Positions 18,288 to 28,102 of a stretch of DNA of 43,974 bases are shown piece by piece. The first letter of the stretch is position 1; the number at the start of each line of letters is the position of its first letter. A program made the position numbers and the translations under genes. The stretch lies in NCBI GenBank assembly GCA_028388995.1, contig JAOEQC010000009.1:1-43974 (forward strand), read 5' to 3'. A model generated the notes under the pieces. The model worked only from the letters and a program-made list of their open reading frames with translations, did no database searches and was not told the origin of the DNA. This DNA is from Ascidiaceihabitans sp. (GTDB taxonomy: Bacteria; Pseudomonadota; Alphaproteobacteria; Rhodobacterales; Rhodobacteraceae).

Positions 18288-19120
18288 GTTTTCTTAGTGT
18301 CGTCAACGATGTTCAACGTCGCAACGCCAGAATTGCCAAGCTCGACAGAAGCGAATGGCCCACCATGACACATGTTACCTGGGTCTTGGCTGTCCAACAC
18401 ATCACTCGCTGCAAATGTTTCTGCAGCAAACTGTTCAGCGTTGTCTTTTGGTCGATAGCCAAGGAAGCTGGCTTTTGCGTTGTCGACAGGCACCCGGTCA
18501 TTGTTTGATACGCCGTAGACGACAGCAAAGCCTGTCACAGGTGTATCGACAGCGCGTGTCACCAGCTGGATTAGATCATCGTATGATAACCAAGACCCAA
18601 CAGCGCGAGGGTTGCCGACGTTTGCGGCAGACAGAATCCGCATGCAAACGGATTCAATACCGCGTTTGTCCCAGTAAAGACTAGCCAAATCTTCCGCAAA
18701 GCATTTTGCCAGGCCATAGTAGGTGTCTGGGCGGTGCGGCGCATCGGTTCCAATGAATTCGTTTTTAGGGTGCATACCAACTGCGTGGATTGAAGAAGCA
18801 TAAACAACACGGCGCACACCGTTTTTAAATGCGGCTTCCCACACGTTATAGGCACCAACGATGTTGGATTGAAGGATTGCATCAAACGGTGCTTCGTCTC
18901 CAATTGCGCCAAAGTGGACAACCATGTCTGCGTCCTTAAGTAGGTCAATCATTTGATCAAGGTTGGCCAAGTCAGCTTTCACATAGCTTTCACCCGCGTA
19001 AAGTGTGCCGAGCTCGTCTGCCAGGTCGGTTGAAATCAACCGATCTGCCATTTTGCTAAGCGGTTCGCGCAAGTGAGATCCAAGACGTCCAGCGGCGCCG
19101 GTAAGAACGATTTTTTTCAT
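18284..19120 (-). CDS. NAD-dependent epimerase/dehydratase family, uronate dehydrogenase-like
   Basis: 278 aa extended short-chain dehydrogenase. The NAD motif GAAGRLG is at 8-14; the catalytic YxxxK is Y135-K139 (YYGLAK) with Ser at 109/110. Length, the start KKIVLTGAAGRLGSHLRE and the late GYRPKDNAE stretch match uronate dehydrogenase (Udh), which oxidises the C1 hydroxyl of hexuronates to lactones. The true substrate may differ here. It is last gene of the coupled operon; its ATG overlaps the aminotransferase stop by 4 bp (ATGA). Confidence 0.8.
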   Translation of the reverse strand: MKKIVLTGAAGRLGSHLREPLSKMADRLISTDLADELGTLYAGESYVKADLANLDQMIDLLKDADMVVHFGAIGDEAPFDAILQSNIVGAYNVWEAAFKNGVRRVVYASSIHAVGMHPKNEFIGTDAPHRPDTYYGLAKCFAEDLASLYWDKRGIESVCMRILSAANVGNPRAVGSWLSYDDLIQLVTRAVDTPVTGFAVVYGVSNNDRVPVDNAKASFLGYRPKDNAEQFAAETFAASDVLDSQDPGNMCHGGPFASVELGNSGVATLNIVDDTKKT

Positions 19121-20251
19121 GATGTGTTTCCTTTTCTGGCCAATTTAGAAAGAGCCGCGGCTATGCGGTCCAGTGCTATGTTGAGGACATCTTCAGAGCA
19201 AGCTGCGGAGATACGAAAGAAAGGCGATAGGTCATAGGCGCTGCCTGGCACCGCGGCGACTTTGGCTTCGGATAAGATGTATGCGGTAAATGCTGTGTCA
19301 TCTTCTAGTGCAATACTCTCTTCAGTCGCGGCACCTATGAAGTGTTCACAATTTATATAGGCGTAGAATGCGCCATCTGGTGGAGCCAGCGTCAAGCCAT
19401 CGATCCCTTTGATACGTTCGACAACCAGATTACGCCGTGCTTCAAATGCGGATTTGAAGAGGGTGACGCTGTTTTGGGGGCCATTCAGTGCGGCCGTTGC
19501 AGCTGCTTGGGCCACCGAACATGCACCCGATGATATCTGTGACTGCACTTTGGTCATAGCTTTGATTAAAGGGGCAGGGCCTGCGCCATAACCAATGCGC
19601 CAGTCGGTCATCGCATAGGCCTTTGATACACTGTTTGCGATCAACACTTGATCGCTCCAATCTGGATTGGCCGAAAGGAAAGAAACGTGTTTCTTGCTAT
19701 CAAAAGTGATGTGTTCGTAAATTTCATCCGACATAACCAACACGTGCGGATGGTGGCGGATTACATCGCCAAGCTCTGAAAACTGCTGTGCCATAGGACG
19801 TCCCAGATGGATTGGACGGCAGATTCAACAAAAGCCAACGAGTGTGAGGCGTAATTGCTGCCTCAAGCGATTCAGGCGTTAGACGAAACCCGTTGTCGGG
19901 CGGGCAATCGATAACAATAGGTAGTCGACCAAGGATCAAAACCGTGTCCTTGTACTGACCGAAATATGGTGCACAAAGCAGAACTTCGGACGTTTTTTCG
20001 AATGTCGGTATGAACGCATCAAAGATGACCTGCTTGGCACCGTTTCCATCCGCTGGTGGATAGTGCTTTTCACCGACTTTAGCAGCTTGATAAGCTGCCT
20101 CAACGACGTGGGCCGGCGTATCAAAATCTGGCTCGCCCAATCCCAAATCGATCACGTCATGGCCTTCGGCTTTTAGTGCTTTGGCATTTTGGCTTACAGC
20201 TGCTGACGTAGAGGGTTTTATTGCATCCAACCGCTTTGCCAGGTAATTCAC
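19117..20251 (-). pseudogene. Class I/II (aspartate-type) aminotransferase, frameshifted and internally deleted
   Basis: Two track ORFs (19724-20251 and 19117-19794) together make one PLP aminotransferase. It starts at GTG 20251, overlapping the HpcH stop (GTGA). After NLPSNPSGTSYGTA the frame breaks: DNA reads ACAGCAGTTT where ACAGCACAGTTT would restore GTAQFSELGDV, i.e. a 2-bp deletion. A second lesion is internal: KHYPPADG runs straight into NGAKQVIFDAF, lacking about 30 residues that relatives have there. The PLP lysine is retained (NSVSKAYAMTDWRIGYG). The product is very unlikely to fold or work. It is the only broken gene in an otherwise intact six-gene operon. Confidence 0.85.
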
Positions 20252-21021
20252 TGTAACCCACTTTTGACTTGAGAAAGTAGAGCATCAGATCCTTTGGCAA
20301 GAATTGATGCATCAGACCCACAAGCCACAAATGTGAAGCCTTCATTCAGCAATTTGGCTGCAAATTCCGTGTCCAATACTAGTGTGCCAACGGGGACACC
20401 TTTGGCCATTAGCGCGCGGGCGGCTGGCATAATCAAATCCCATACAGCATTGTCCATAGGCTTGCCTAAAAGGCCCATATCGGCCGCGATATCCGCTGGG
20501 CCAAAAAATACACCTGAAACACCGTCTTGGGACCCTATTTCTGCAGCCATTGCGACAGCTGATTGGGTTTCCAGCTGCAAAATCACAGTGGTTTCTTGCT
20601 CAACCTTTGCGAAATAGTCTTTGATACGGCCAAACTTGTTCGCGCGTGTGGAACCTGAAACTCCACGCACGCCGTGTGGTGGATAACGCGTCGCAGCGAT
20701 TGCTTTTTGCGCTTCTTCGACGGTTTGGATCATTGGAAACAACAGGCCGGGTGCGCCAGAATCCAGTAGCCTTTTCACTTGAACAGTGTCGTTCCAATCA
20801 GGGCGCACAATCGCGGTGGTGCCGGTGGAGGCGAAAACCTGTAGTTGCCCAATGACCGAGTTAAGATCGTTGGGAGAGTGTTCCATGTCTATTAGGACCC
20901 AGTCATAACCTGACGGGGCCACAACTTCAGCTGTGAAATTACTTGATAGCGTGACCCACAGGCCGATCTGTTTTTTCCCTGCGGCAATCGCGTGGGTAAA
21001 CGGGTTTTGTGGCAGGTTCAT
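20248..21021 (-). CDS. HpcH/HpaI aldolase family protein
   Basis: 257 aa. The metal-dependent class II pyruvate aldolase family cleaves 4-hydroxy-2-oxo acids to pyruvate and an aldehyde. Typical stretches are seen: WVLIDMEHSPND, RYPPHGVRGVSGSTRANKFG and FFGPADIAADMGLLG. The track starts one codon early with TTG; ATG 21021 is preferred because it overlaps the oxidoreductase stop as TGATG. It lies in the middle of the catabolic operon, suggesting a 4-hydroxy-2-oxo acid as intermediate. Confidence 0.87.
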   Translation of the reverse strand: MNLPQNPFTHAIAAGKKQIGLWVTLSSNFTAEVVAPSGYDWVLIDMEHSPNDLNSVIGQLQVFASTGTTAIVRPDWNDTVQVKRLLDSGAPGLLFPMIQTVEEAQKAIAATRYPPHGVRGVSGSTRANKFGRIKDYFAKVEQETTVILQLETQSAVAMAAEIGSQDGVSGVFFGPADIAADMGLLGKPMDNAVWDLIMPAARALMAKGVPVGTLVLDTEFAAKLLNEGFTFVACGSDASILAKGSDALLSQVKSGLQ

Positions 21022-22232
21022 CAAATAATCGCTTTCTCAGGGAACTTTTCACCCTTCTCAATACGCTCATATCCAAAAGCTGACAAATCTAGTGAACGGT
21101 ACTCACCATAAGTCAGCAATTCAGAGACACCGCGGCCCATCGCTGGTGATTGTTGGAACCCGTGACCAGAGAAACCGTTGACGAAGATAAAGTTAGTGAC
21201 CTTTGTATGAGGTCCTACAATCGCGTTTTGATCAAAGGTGTTAAAGGCGTAGTGTCCAGCCCATGAATTGATCAATTTGATGCGCTCAAACGCTGGAACA
21301 CGCGTGGCCAATACCGGCCATACTTTTTCTTCCCAGATTGAGTGATCTTGAACAAAATCATCGAAGTCGACCGCAGGGTCTTCATCTGGTGGGCAGCCCG
21401 CAAGATAGTATGTCCCTTCAGAACGCATATGCACACCTGAAGGATCAATCGTCAGTGGAAGATCGCGATCTAAGGGCTCTTCTGCGTCAAAGATGAAGGT
21501 ATAGCGCTTGCGAGGTTCAACAGGGATGTTGATACCCGCCATAGCCGCCGTGAGAGCTGCACGTGGGCCAGAGCAGTTCACAACCGTGCCGCATGTCACG
21601 ACTTCACCAGAAGCCAGCGTGATGCTTTCCACTTTGGAACCGTCTACGGATTTGGTCATGGCGACCACTTCGTTTGTTAGGTATTCAACGCCGCGCTCGC
21701 GGGCTGAGCGTTTCCACCAGTCGAACAGTGTGTTGCCGTCGAAATAGCCTTCGTCGATTAGGTTGTGGTTGCCCACCAAGATGTCGTCGAGGTTATAAAA
21801 CGGGTAATCGGTTTTGATTTCCTCAGCCGTCATGTGCTTGGTGCCTGCGCCCAGTTTCGCCTGAATCTCCTGGCCCTCTTTCAATGTGGCTGCAAATTCG
21901 TCATTGTCGGCCAAATACATGTAGCCATAGCTTTGCAGCACCGGATTTGGCACGCCTTCGTCCCCACCCATGTATTTGCGAAAGTTTTTTACGAAATCTG
22001 CAGCGAATTGAGAGACTCGAATGTTTACCTCGTTTGAGAACTGCTGACGCATACAGCTGTTGGTGTGAGCCGTGGATGTAAATTCATATGTTGGGTCTTT
22101 TTCGACAACTAAGATGCTGCCATGAAAGTCGGGGTTTGTTGCCGTAAACCATGCAACTGATGATCCCAACATTGCGCCGCCCACGATAACGACGTCGTAG
22201 TTTGTCGCTTTTGGTGTTTGTAATTCGCTCAT
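21021..22232 (-). CDS. FAD-dependent amine/amino-acid oxidoreductase (DAO family)
   Basis: 403 aa. An N-terminal dinucleotide-binding motif (YDVVIVGGAMLGSSVAWF) and the C-terminal FAD stretch (FIFVNGFSGHGFQQSPAMGRG) mark the D-amino-acid oxidase/sarcosine oxidase/glycine oxidase group. It probably oxidises a C-N bond (N-demethylation or deamination). Its ATG overlaps the hyuB stop by one base (TAATG) and its stop overlaps the aldolase start, so it is translationally coupled on both sides. Substrate unknown. Confidence 0.85.
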   Translation of the reverse strand: MSELQTPKATNYDVVIVGGAMLGSSVAWFTATNPDFHGSILVVEKDPTYEFTSTAHTNSCMRQQFSNEVNIRVSQFAADFVKNFRKYMGGDEGVPNPVLQSYGYMYLADNDEFAATLKEGQEIQAKLGAGTKHMTAEEIKTDYPFYNLDDILVGNHNLIDEGYFDGNTLFDWWKRSARERGVEYLTNEVVAMTKSVDGSKVESITLASGEVVTCGTVVNCSGPRAALTAAMAGINIPVEPRKRYTFIFDAEEPLDRDLPLTIDPSGVHMRSEGTYYLAGCPPDEDPAVDFDDFVQDHSIWEEKVWPVLATRVPAFERIKLINSWAGHYAFNTFDQNAIVGPHTKVTNFIFVNGFSGHGFQQSPAMGRGVSELLTYGEYRSLDLSAFGYERIEKGEKFPEKAII

Positions 22233-23938
22233 TAGACCATGTCTCCTGTGGCAATTGCGTCTTGGACGGCTGCGATATCATTCTCATTCATTCCATAATC
22301 ACGTGCCGCTATCTCGGCTGAGATATAACCGCGGGCTAAATCACGTTTCACCAATGCTGGATCGCGTTCACTTGCAGGACCGTATCCAGCACCACCCGGG
22401 AAGGCCAAGATCACGCGTTTCCCATGAGCTACGAATTGTTTGCCCTTACCCTTCATTTTTGCGCCATCATTTTGTTTAATTGTTGTTGGAGCACCGCTTT
22501 TGCCACCTTGGCGACCGCGTGCAGGGTGATCAACGCGGTCAAACATAGCTTGGAAATCAAACTCATGTCCTTCTTGGGCACCAACTTCCATGTACTGACC
22601 TAAGCCACCACGGAATTTACCAGCCCCCCCGCTGTCAGGGCGCAACTCTTTACGCCAGATGATGACAGGGCCAGTGTGTTCTGTCGCCTCGATGGGCATT
22701 GTCATAACCCCAGATGGGAAGGCCGTTGCATTCAAGCCATCAAATTGTGGGCGTGCGCCAGAGCCACCCGAGTTAAAGGTCAGGACCTCAGCACGACGGG
22801 CACCAACCGTTGGTTCGGCATCCATGCGTGGGCGAACTGAAACTTGGAAGTTACATAAACAACCTGCGCCTTCGGCTGGGACAGTGTTTGGCAGTAACTG
22901 ATCTAGTGCAGCGTAAATGGCATCGGGCACAAAATGGCCAACGATATGGCGTAGAGCCACAGGGGCAGGGTGCACTGCGTTCACGATAGAGTTTACAGGT
23001 GCTGTGATTTCAAACGGGGCCAAGGAGGCCGCGTTGTTCGGGATCTCAGGCGCAATCGCACATTTCAACGCGTAGCAGGCATAGGCTTTGGCATATACCA
23101 ACGGGCAGTTGATGCCCTTCTTGTCCAAGCCAGAGGTGCCAGAAAAGTCAGACAGAATACGATCCTTTTCGATGCTCAGCTTCACCTTCAACGTGATCGG
23201 TGAGGCAAAACCATCCACGGTCATTTCCCCATCCGCAACACCTGGTGTCAGTGCGTTGATGCGCTCCAACGTGGCTCGGCGTGAGTTTTCGAGGATGAAA
23301 CCGCCGATGCCATTGAGGTCATCAAGATTGAACTCTTCCATCATTTCGATCAGGCGACGATGTCCAATCTCATTACATGTAGTTAGCGCATAAATATCAC
23401 CGACCAGTTGATCTGGTTCCCGGACATTGCCCCGGACGATGCGGATTAAGGTTCGATCCACTTCACCACGATCCACCAGTTTCATGATCGGGATATAAAG
23501 ACCCTCTTCATAAACGCTGGCCGCATCCGCACCAAAACCACGGCCACCGATGTCCACGATGTGCGCAGTGCAGCCAAAGAAGCCCACCAACTTGCCGTTG
23601 TGGAAAGACGGCGTCACGACGGTGATGTCATGTAAGTGGCCGGTGCCTTCCCACGGGTCGTTGGTGATATAGACGTCACCTTCAAAAATGTTCTCGCGCC
23701 CAATACGGCGGATAAAGTGACCAACAGCATCGGCCATCGCATTGACGTGACCGGGGGTACCTGTGACCGCTTGGGCCAACATTTGACCAGCGGTGTCATA
23801 GACGCCCGCCGATAAATCGCCCGCTTCGCGCACAGAGGTGGAGAATGCGGTGCGTACCAATGCTTGGGCTTGTTCTTCGACGATCGAAATCATGCGGTTC
23901 CACATGACCTGATAGGCGACGTTTGATGGGGTACTCAT
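22232..23938 (-). CDS. hyuB: Hydantoinase B/oxoprolinase family protein
   Basis: 568 aa, full length for the HyuB subunit. It starts with NVAYQVMWNRMISIVEEQAQ and carries the conserved ITNDPWEGTGHLHDITVVTP and ACYALKCAIAPEIPNN stretches. With HyuA it forms ATP-dependent amidohydrolases (N-methylhydantoinase, 5-oxoprolinase) or related carboxylases. The start overlaps the hyuA stop by 4 bp (ATGA), supporting a stoichiometric complex. Confidence 0.9.
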   Translation of the reverse strand: MSTPSNVAYQVMWNRMISIVEEQAQALVRTAFSTSVREAGDLSAGVYDTAGQMLAQAVTGTPGHVNAMADAVGHFIRRIGRENIFEGDVYITNDPWEGTGHLHDITVVTPSFHNGKLVGFFGCTAHIVDIGGRGFGADAASVYEEGLYIPIMKLVDRGEVDRTLIRIVRGNVREPDQLVGDIYALTTCNEIGHRRLIEMMEEFNLDDLNGIGGFILENSRRATLERINALTPGVADGEMTVDGFASPITLKVKLSIEKDRILSDFSGTSGLDKKGINCPLVYAKAYACYALKCAIAPEIPNNAASLAPFEITAPVNSIVNAVHPAPVALRHIVGHFVPDAIYAALDQLLPNTVPAEGAGCLCNFQVSVRPRMDAEPTVGARRAEVLTFNSGGSGARPQFDGLNATAFPSGVMTMPIEATEHTGPVIIWRKELRPDSGGAGKFRGGLGQYMEVGAQEGHEFDFQAMFDRVDHPARGRQGGKSGAPTTIKQNDGAKMKGKGKQFVAHGKRVILAFPGGAGYGPASERDPALVKRDLARGYISAEIAARDYGMNENDIAAVQDAIATGDMV

Positions 23939-26022
23939 GCTCGCGCTCCTTTGGTGGTCATGTCGATTGTGCCGTCAGGCTGTGCTGTCACTTGGCGTGA
24001 CGAAGGAACGATGATGGTGGTTTCATCCTCAGCAACGACGGCTGGACCTTGGACCGTTTGTCCTTCGATTATTTTGTCGCGTAGGACCACTTGGGCGTCT
24101 GTCACTGCTGCAAGAGCGGGATCAAATAGTGCGCGACGGTCCACAGAGGTTGCAGCACCCGCATCCGTAGCCAAAGAAATTTGGGGAACATGCTCTGTTG
24201 GAGTGGTCGCATTTACCGACCAGACGGTGATTTCAACGTCCATACCATCTACAGTTCGGCCAAATAAATATGCGTAATCCGTTTCGAATAATTCCAAAAA
24301 CGTTGCTGCATCTGGTGCCATCGCTTGATCTGCGGTCAAGTAAATTGGAATTTCCCAACCTTGGCCTGTGTAGCGCATATAAACTTTGAACTCGGACTTA
24401 ATATCTGAGGCTGGATCACATGACCGAACAAATCCTGTTGCCTCGTTCTGTAGTTCAGTGAGTAGTTGCTGGATCATTTTGGGCTTAAAGTCTGATAATT
24501 TCATGTACACAGAACGATTGGCTTCAAAACTAAATGGAGCGCGTAAAAAGCCGATTGCAGACCCAACCCCTGCTCCAGTTGGTACCAGCAAACGGTCAAC
24601 GCCCAGTTTTTCACACAAACGACCAGCATGCAGTGGAGCGGCTCCACCAAACGCGATCATGGTGTATTCGGAAAGATCTTCGCCGTTTTCTACGGCGTGA
24701 ACGCGGGCCGCATTGGCCATATTTTCGTCTACAACTTCGGCCAACCCGAAAGCCGCCGTTTGCGCATCCATATTCAACGGCTTGCCTAGTACATTGACCA
24801 AAGCATCCGCAGAGCTGTCTGCATGCAGTTGGATTGATCCACCAGCAAAGTTGTCAGGGTCGAGTCTGCCTAAAACTAAATCAGCATCGGTTACCGCTGG
24901 CTTGTCGCCGCCTTGGCCATAACAGGCTGGTCCAGGTTCCGATCCCGCGCTTTCAGGTCCAACCCGAATTTGGCGCATGGAGTCGATATGGGCGAGCGAT
25001 CCGCCACCAGCGCCAATCTCGACCATATCAATCACAGGGATCGAAATCGGCATGCCTGATCCCTTTTTGAACCGATAGGTGCGGGCAACTTCAAAAACGC
25101 GCGATGTCTTTGGGGTTTGGTTCTTAATTAGGCAGATCTTGGCTGTGGTGCCGCCCATGTCGAACGATAGGACTTTGTCCAAACCATAACGGGCCGCGAT
25201 GTTGGCGGCGAATACCGCACCGCCTGCCGGGCCAGATTCAACAAGACGCACTGGGAATTCTGCAGCGCTTTCGATAGAAATAATGCCACCACCAGAGTGC
25301 ATTAGGAAGATTGAACAATCAGTGCCTTCATCCTCGAGGCGTCCTTTGAGACGACCCAAATAAGATTTCATCAATGGTTTGATATAGGCGTTGGCCACCA
25401 CTGTATTGAAACGCTCATACTCACGCATCTGTGGGGAGACTTCAGAAGAAAGCGATACCATCACATCCGGAAGCTTCTCAGCTAAAACTTCACGCACCAA
25501 ACGTTCGTGGTTTGGGTTGAGATAGGAGTGGATCAAGCCAACAGCGATACTGTCGTAACCAGCAAATTTGATTTCATCCGCGACGGCTTCAACTTCGGCG
25601 CGGTCTAGATTAATCAAAACACTACCTGTAGCGTCCACTCTCTCAGAAATCGTGAAACGACTTTGGCGCTGGATTAAGGGCTCGGGCAACGTCAGGTTCA
25701 GGTCATACTGCTCAAACCGGCTTTCAGTACGCATCTCGATGACATCGCGAAAACCTTCCGTGGTAATCAGCGCTGTTTTGGCACCGCGACGCTCGATCAA
25801 GGCGTTGGTTGCAAGGGTCGTGCCATGGATGATTTGACCAATATCTGCAGGGGAAATATTGGCCTTGATACAAACCTGATGCATGCCATCTATAATCGCG
25901 TTTTCAGGTGCGATGTAGGTTGTCAAAACCTTGGTTGAAAATTGTTGCCCCTCTACCTCAATAACCACGTCTGTAAAGGTTCCGCCGATGTCGACGCCCA
26001 TACGAATTGCGCTGTTGTCCAT
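23935..26022 (-). CDS. hyuA: Hydantoinase A/oxoprolinase family protein
   Basis: 695 aa. It has the ASKHA-type ATPase phosphate loops MGVDIGGTFTDVV near the N-terminus and VLSFDMGGTTAKICLI mid-protein, plus IHGTTLATNALIERRGAKTA. This is the ATP-using subunit partner of HyuB. It is the first gene of the operon running to 18284. The AGGG site lies about 11 bases before the ATG, rather far, so initiation may be modest. No hydantoin transporter is visible next to it. Confidence 0.9.
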   Translation of the reverse strand: MDNSAIRMGVDIGGTFTDVVIEVEGQQFSTKVLTTYIAPENAIIDGMHQVCIKANISPADIGQIIHGTTLATNALIERRGAKTALITTEGFRDVIEMRTESRFEQYDLNLTLPEPLIQRQSRFTISERVDATGSVLINLDRAEVEAVADEIKFAGYDSIAVGLIHSYLNPNHERLVREVLAEKLPDVMVSLSSEVSPQMREYERFNTVVANAYIKPLMKSYLGRLKGRLEDEGTDCSIFLMHSGGGIISIESAAEFPVRLVESGPAGGAVFAANIAARYGLDKVLSFDMGGTTAKICLIKNQTPKTSRVFEVARTYRFKKGSGMPISIPVIDMVEIGAGGGSLAHIDSMRQIRVGPESAGSEPGPACYGQGGDKPAVTDADLVLGRLDPDNFAGGSIQLHADSSADALVNVLGKPLNMDAQTAAFGLAEVVDENMANAARVHAVENGEDLSEYTMIAFGGAAPLHAGRLCEKLGVDRLLVPTGAGVGSAIGFLRAPFSFEANRSVYMKLSDFKPKMIQQLLTELQNEATGFVRSCDPASDIKSEFKVYMRYTGQGWEIPIYLTADQAMAPDAATFLELFETDYAYLFGRTVDGMDVEITVWSVNATTPTEHVPQISLATDAGAATSVDRRALFDPALAAVTDAQVVLRDKIIEGQTVQGPAVVAEDETTIIVPSSRQVTAQPDGTIDMTTKGARA

Positions 26023-26128
26023 GTCTACTGAATTCCCTGTGAGTTTGGGTCTGTTTTCTTAAATTAAGGCGAGTCAGTAGATCAAATCAAATTGTTAAAT
26101 TCGATAGTAAGGATAAGGAAAGTTTATC

Positions 26129-27025
26129 CTATTTTTTGTGGAAATCCGCCATTTTTTTTGCGATCTTAGCGGCTTGGGGGACAAAACTGGGTGCGCGATC
26201 CGCATCAAAACGTGCAAAGAATTCCAAATCTTCTGGCTGCCATTGGTAATCAATCTGGATCAAGTCACCGCTGTTCAGCTCTTTAGTAACCATTGCGGCA
26301 GGAAGGGTGGCAACGCCCATGCCGTTCAGCGTCATGTATAAGCAGGCTGCTAAATTACTGGATGGAACAAGGCGAACATTCAAATCTTTTCGGCGTGCAA
26401 AATGCGCAGCGGTTTCGGTGTAGAGTCTCGTGTCACGACTGTGGGTTAGTATAGGATGCTGAGCGATGTGGTCCATTGTGGGGTTCTGTATTCCACGTAA
26501 ACTAAGACTGCGTGAGGCGACCCAAACAAGTGGATAGTCCCCAAGTGGAATTTCTCCAGTCATTTGTTGGCGAAAAGGGCCGTTTTGCAATGCAAGGTCG
26601 AGGGTGCGCGCGGCTAGCTCACGTTCCAAGTTCACCGACAGATCAACGGTAAGTTCGACATGCAGCTGTGGAAACGTAGTGCTTAGGGCTTTGAGGAAAT
26701 CACTGAGCCATGTGTGAACGATCATTTCAGTTACGCCAAGGCGCAAAGTGCCGTCGATCAGGCTGGGTTCTGCAGCTGCGTCAGCAAAGGCATCTGCCGT
26801 GCGCAAAACCTTTCTGGCGTATTCTATCATCTGGATTCCTTTGGATGTCAGGCGCACAGACCCTGCATCACGTTCCATCAACTTGCGTTTCATAGCCCCT
26901 TCAAGCAGTGCGATGCGTGACGAAACATTGGGTTGTGTTGTGTTTAAGCGATCCGCGGCTTTGCGAAAGCTGCCAAGGTCTGCGACCCAGACAAAGGCCT
27001 CAAGCTGTTTTAGGTTGATTTTCAC
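26129..27025 (-). CDS. LysR family transcriptional regulator
   Basis: 298 aa, GTG start. The N-terminal winged helix-turn-helix reads QLEAFVWVADLGSFRKAADRLNTTQPNVSSRIALLE; the rest is the periplasmic-binding-like effector domain. It lies 106 bp upstream of hyuA on the same strand, the likely controller of that operon. Unlike most LysR genes it is not divergent from its presumed target. The gap to hyuA holds GGATAA and TTATCC arms at 26111-26129. Confidence 0.88.
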   Translation of the reverse strand: MKINLKQLEAFVWVADLGSFRKAADRLNTTQPNVSSRIALLEGAMKRKLMERDAGSVRLTSKGIQMIEYARKVLRTADAFADAAAEPSLIDGTLRLGVTEMIVHTWLSDFLKALSTTFPQLHVELTVDLSVNLERELAARTLDLALQNGPFRQQMTGEIPLGDYPLVWVASRSLSLRGIQNPTMDHIAQHPILTHSRDTRLYTETAAHFARRKDLNVRLVPSSNLAACLYMTLNGMGVATLPAAMVTKELNSGDLIQIDYQWQPEDLEFFARFDADRAPSFVPQAAKIAKKMADFHKK

Positions 27026-27118
27026 ACGTCACATCTATCAGTTTTATTAACCATAGGCAGATTAGTGGATAACTTTACTTAGTGAAAGGGGGGGCGGCAG
27101 GCAGAGCATTTTCCCTTG

Positions 27119-27163
27119 TTGCGATTCATTCTCAATTGGGATATCCATTGCGAATAGCTCGCA
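27119..27163 (+). promoter_or_regulatory. Two Fur-family (Mur-like) candidate boxes upstream of sitA
   Basis: TTGCGATTCATTCTCAA (27119-27135) and TTGCGAATAGCTCGCAT (27148-27164) align over 17 bp and share TTGCGA and the right-arm TC.CA. The second contains a perfect TGCGA-N5-TCGCA palindrome. In alphaproteobacteria sitABCD is usually repressed by the Fur homologue Mur in the presence of manganese, so these are good candidates. Assignment to Mur is inference. Confidence 0.55.
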
Positions 27164-27208
27164 TGTAGCGTCACATGTTGGTACCATACCTTTAAAGGGA
27201 GAGTTGAT

Positions 27209-28102
27209 ATGCAACGGATTACTTTGGGACTTTGTTCTCTCGCAATAGGCGCTGCATTTGCGTCTCCAACTCTAGCAGCCGACGACAAATTCAAGGCAGT
27301 CACCACATTTACAGTGATCGCTGATATGGCTCGTAACGTGGCGGGGGACGCCGCCATTGTGGAAAGTGTGACTAAGGCTGGTGCCGAAATTCACGGCTAT
27401 CAACCGACGCCTCGCGACATCATCCGCGCCCAAGGTGCTGATTTGATCCTTTGGAACGGATTGAACCTTGAACTGTGGTTCGAACAGTTTTTCTCTAATC
27501 TATCAGAAGTGCCAAGTGTCACCCTGACTGATGGTGTTGACCCGATGAGTATCACCGGTGGTGAATACGACGGTAAGCCAAATCCACACGCGTGGATGAG
27601 CACCACCAGCGCCATGATATACGTGGACAACATTCGCGACGCTTTTGTGCAGCATGACGCTGAAAACGCGGCGATCTACATAGCTAACGCCGAGGCGTAT
27701 AAGAAAGAAATCGTTGAGGCGATCAAACCGCTTGAAGAAGCTATCTTGAACGTGCCTAGAGCGCAGCGCTGGTTGGTGAGTTGTGAAGGGGCGTTTAGCT
27801 ATCTTGCACGTGATTTTGATATGAAGGAACTCTATCTTTGGCCGATCAACGCTGATCAACAAGGTACACCACAACAGGTGCGCAAGGTAATCGACGGGGT
27901 GCGTGCAAACAATATTCCAACCGTATTCTGTGAAAGCACGGTCAGCCAATCACCCGCCGAACAAGTCGCGCGTGAGACAGATGCGACATACGGTGGTGTT
28001 TTATACGTGGACAGCCTGACAGAGATAGATGGTGCAGTGCCGACCTATATCGATCTGTTGCGTGTAACGATCGAAACAATTTCGACTGGATTGACTAAAT
28101 GA
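27209..28102 (+). CDS. sitA: Manganese/iron ABC transporter, periplasmic binding protein
   Basis: 297 aa with a signal peptide ([20 protein letters not shown]). Cluster A-I metal-binding family. Likely ligands: H62 ([10 protein letters not shown]), H127 (PNPHAWMS), E193 ([12 protein letters not shown]) and D268 (LYVDSLTE). Glu rather than His at the third position matches PsaA/SitA-type manganese or iron binders rather than ZnuA. AAGGGAG precedes the ATG. The stop overlaps sitB by 4 bp. The gene is divergent from the LysR gene. Confidence 0.92.
   Translation: MQRITLGLCSLAIGAAFASPTLAADDKFKAVTTFTVIADMARNVAGDAAIVESVTKAGAEIHGYQPTPRDIIRAQGADLILWNGLNLELWFEQFFSNLSEVPSVTLTDGVDPMSITGGEYDGKPNPHAWMSTTSAMIYVDNIRDAFVQHDAENAAIYIANAEAYKKEIVEAIKPLEEAILNVPRAQRWLVSCEGAFSYLARDFDMKELYLWPINADQQGTPQQVRKVIDGVRANNIPTVFCESTVSQSPAEQVARETDATYGGVLYVDSLTEIDGAVPTYIDLLRVTIETISTGLTK

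Noticed and set aside
26111-26129. GGATAA/TTATCC repeat as a terminator for the LysR gene.
   Set aside because: The stem is AT-rich, overlaps the LysR stop and has no T run; it could equally be an operator, so it is only mentioned.
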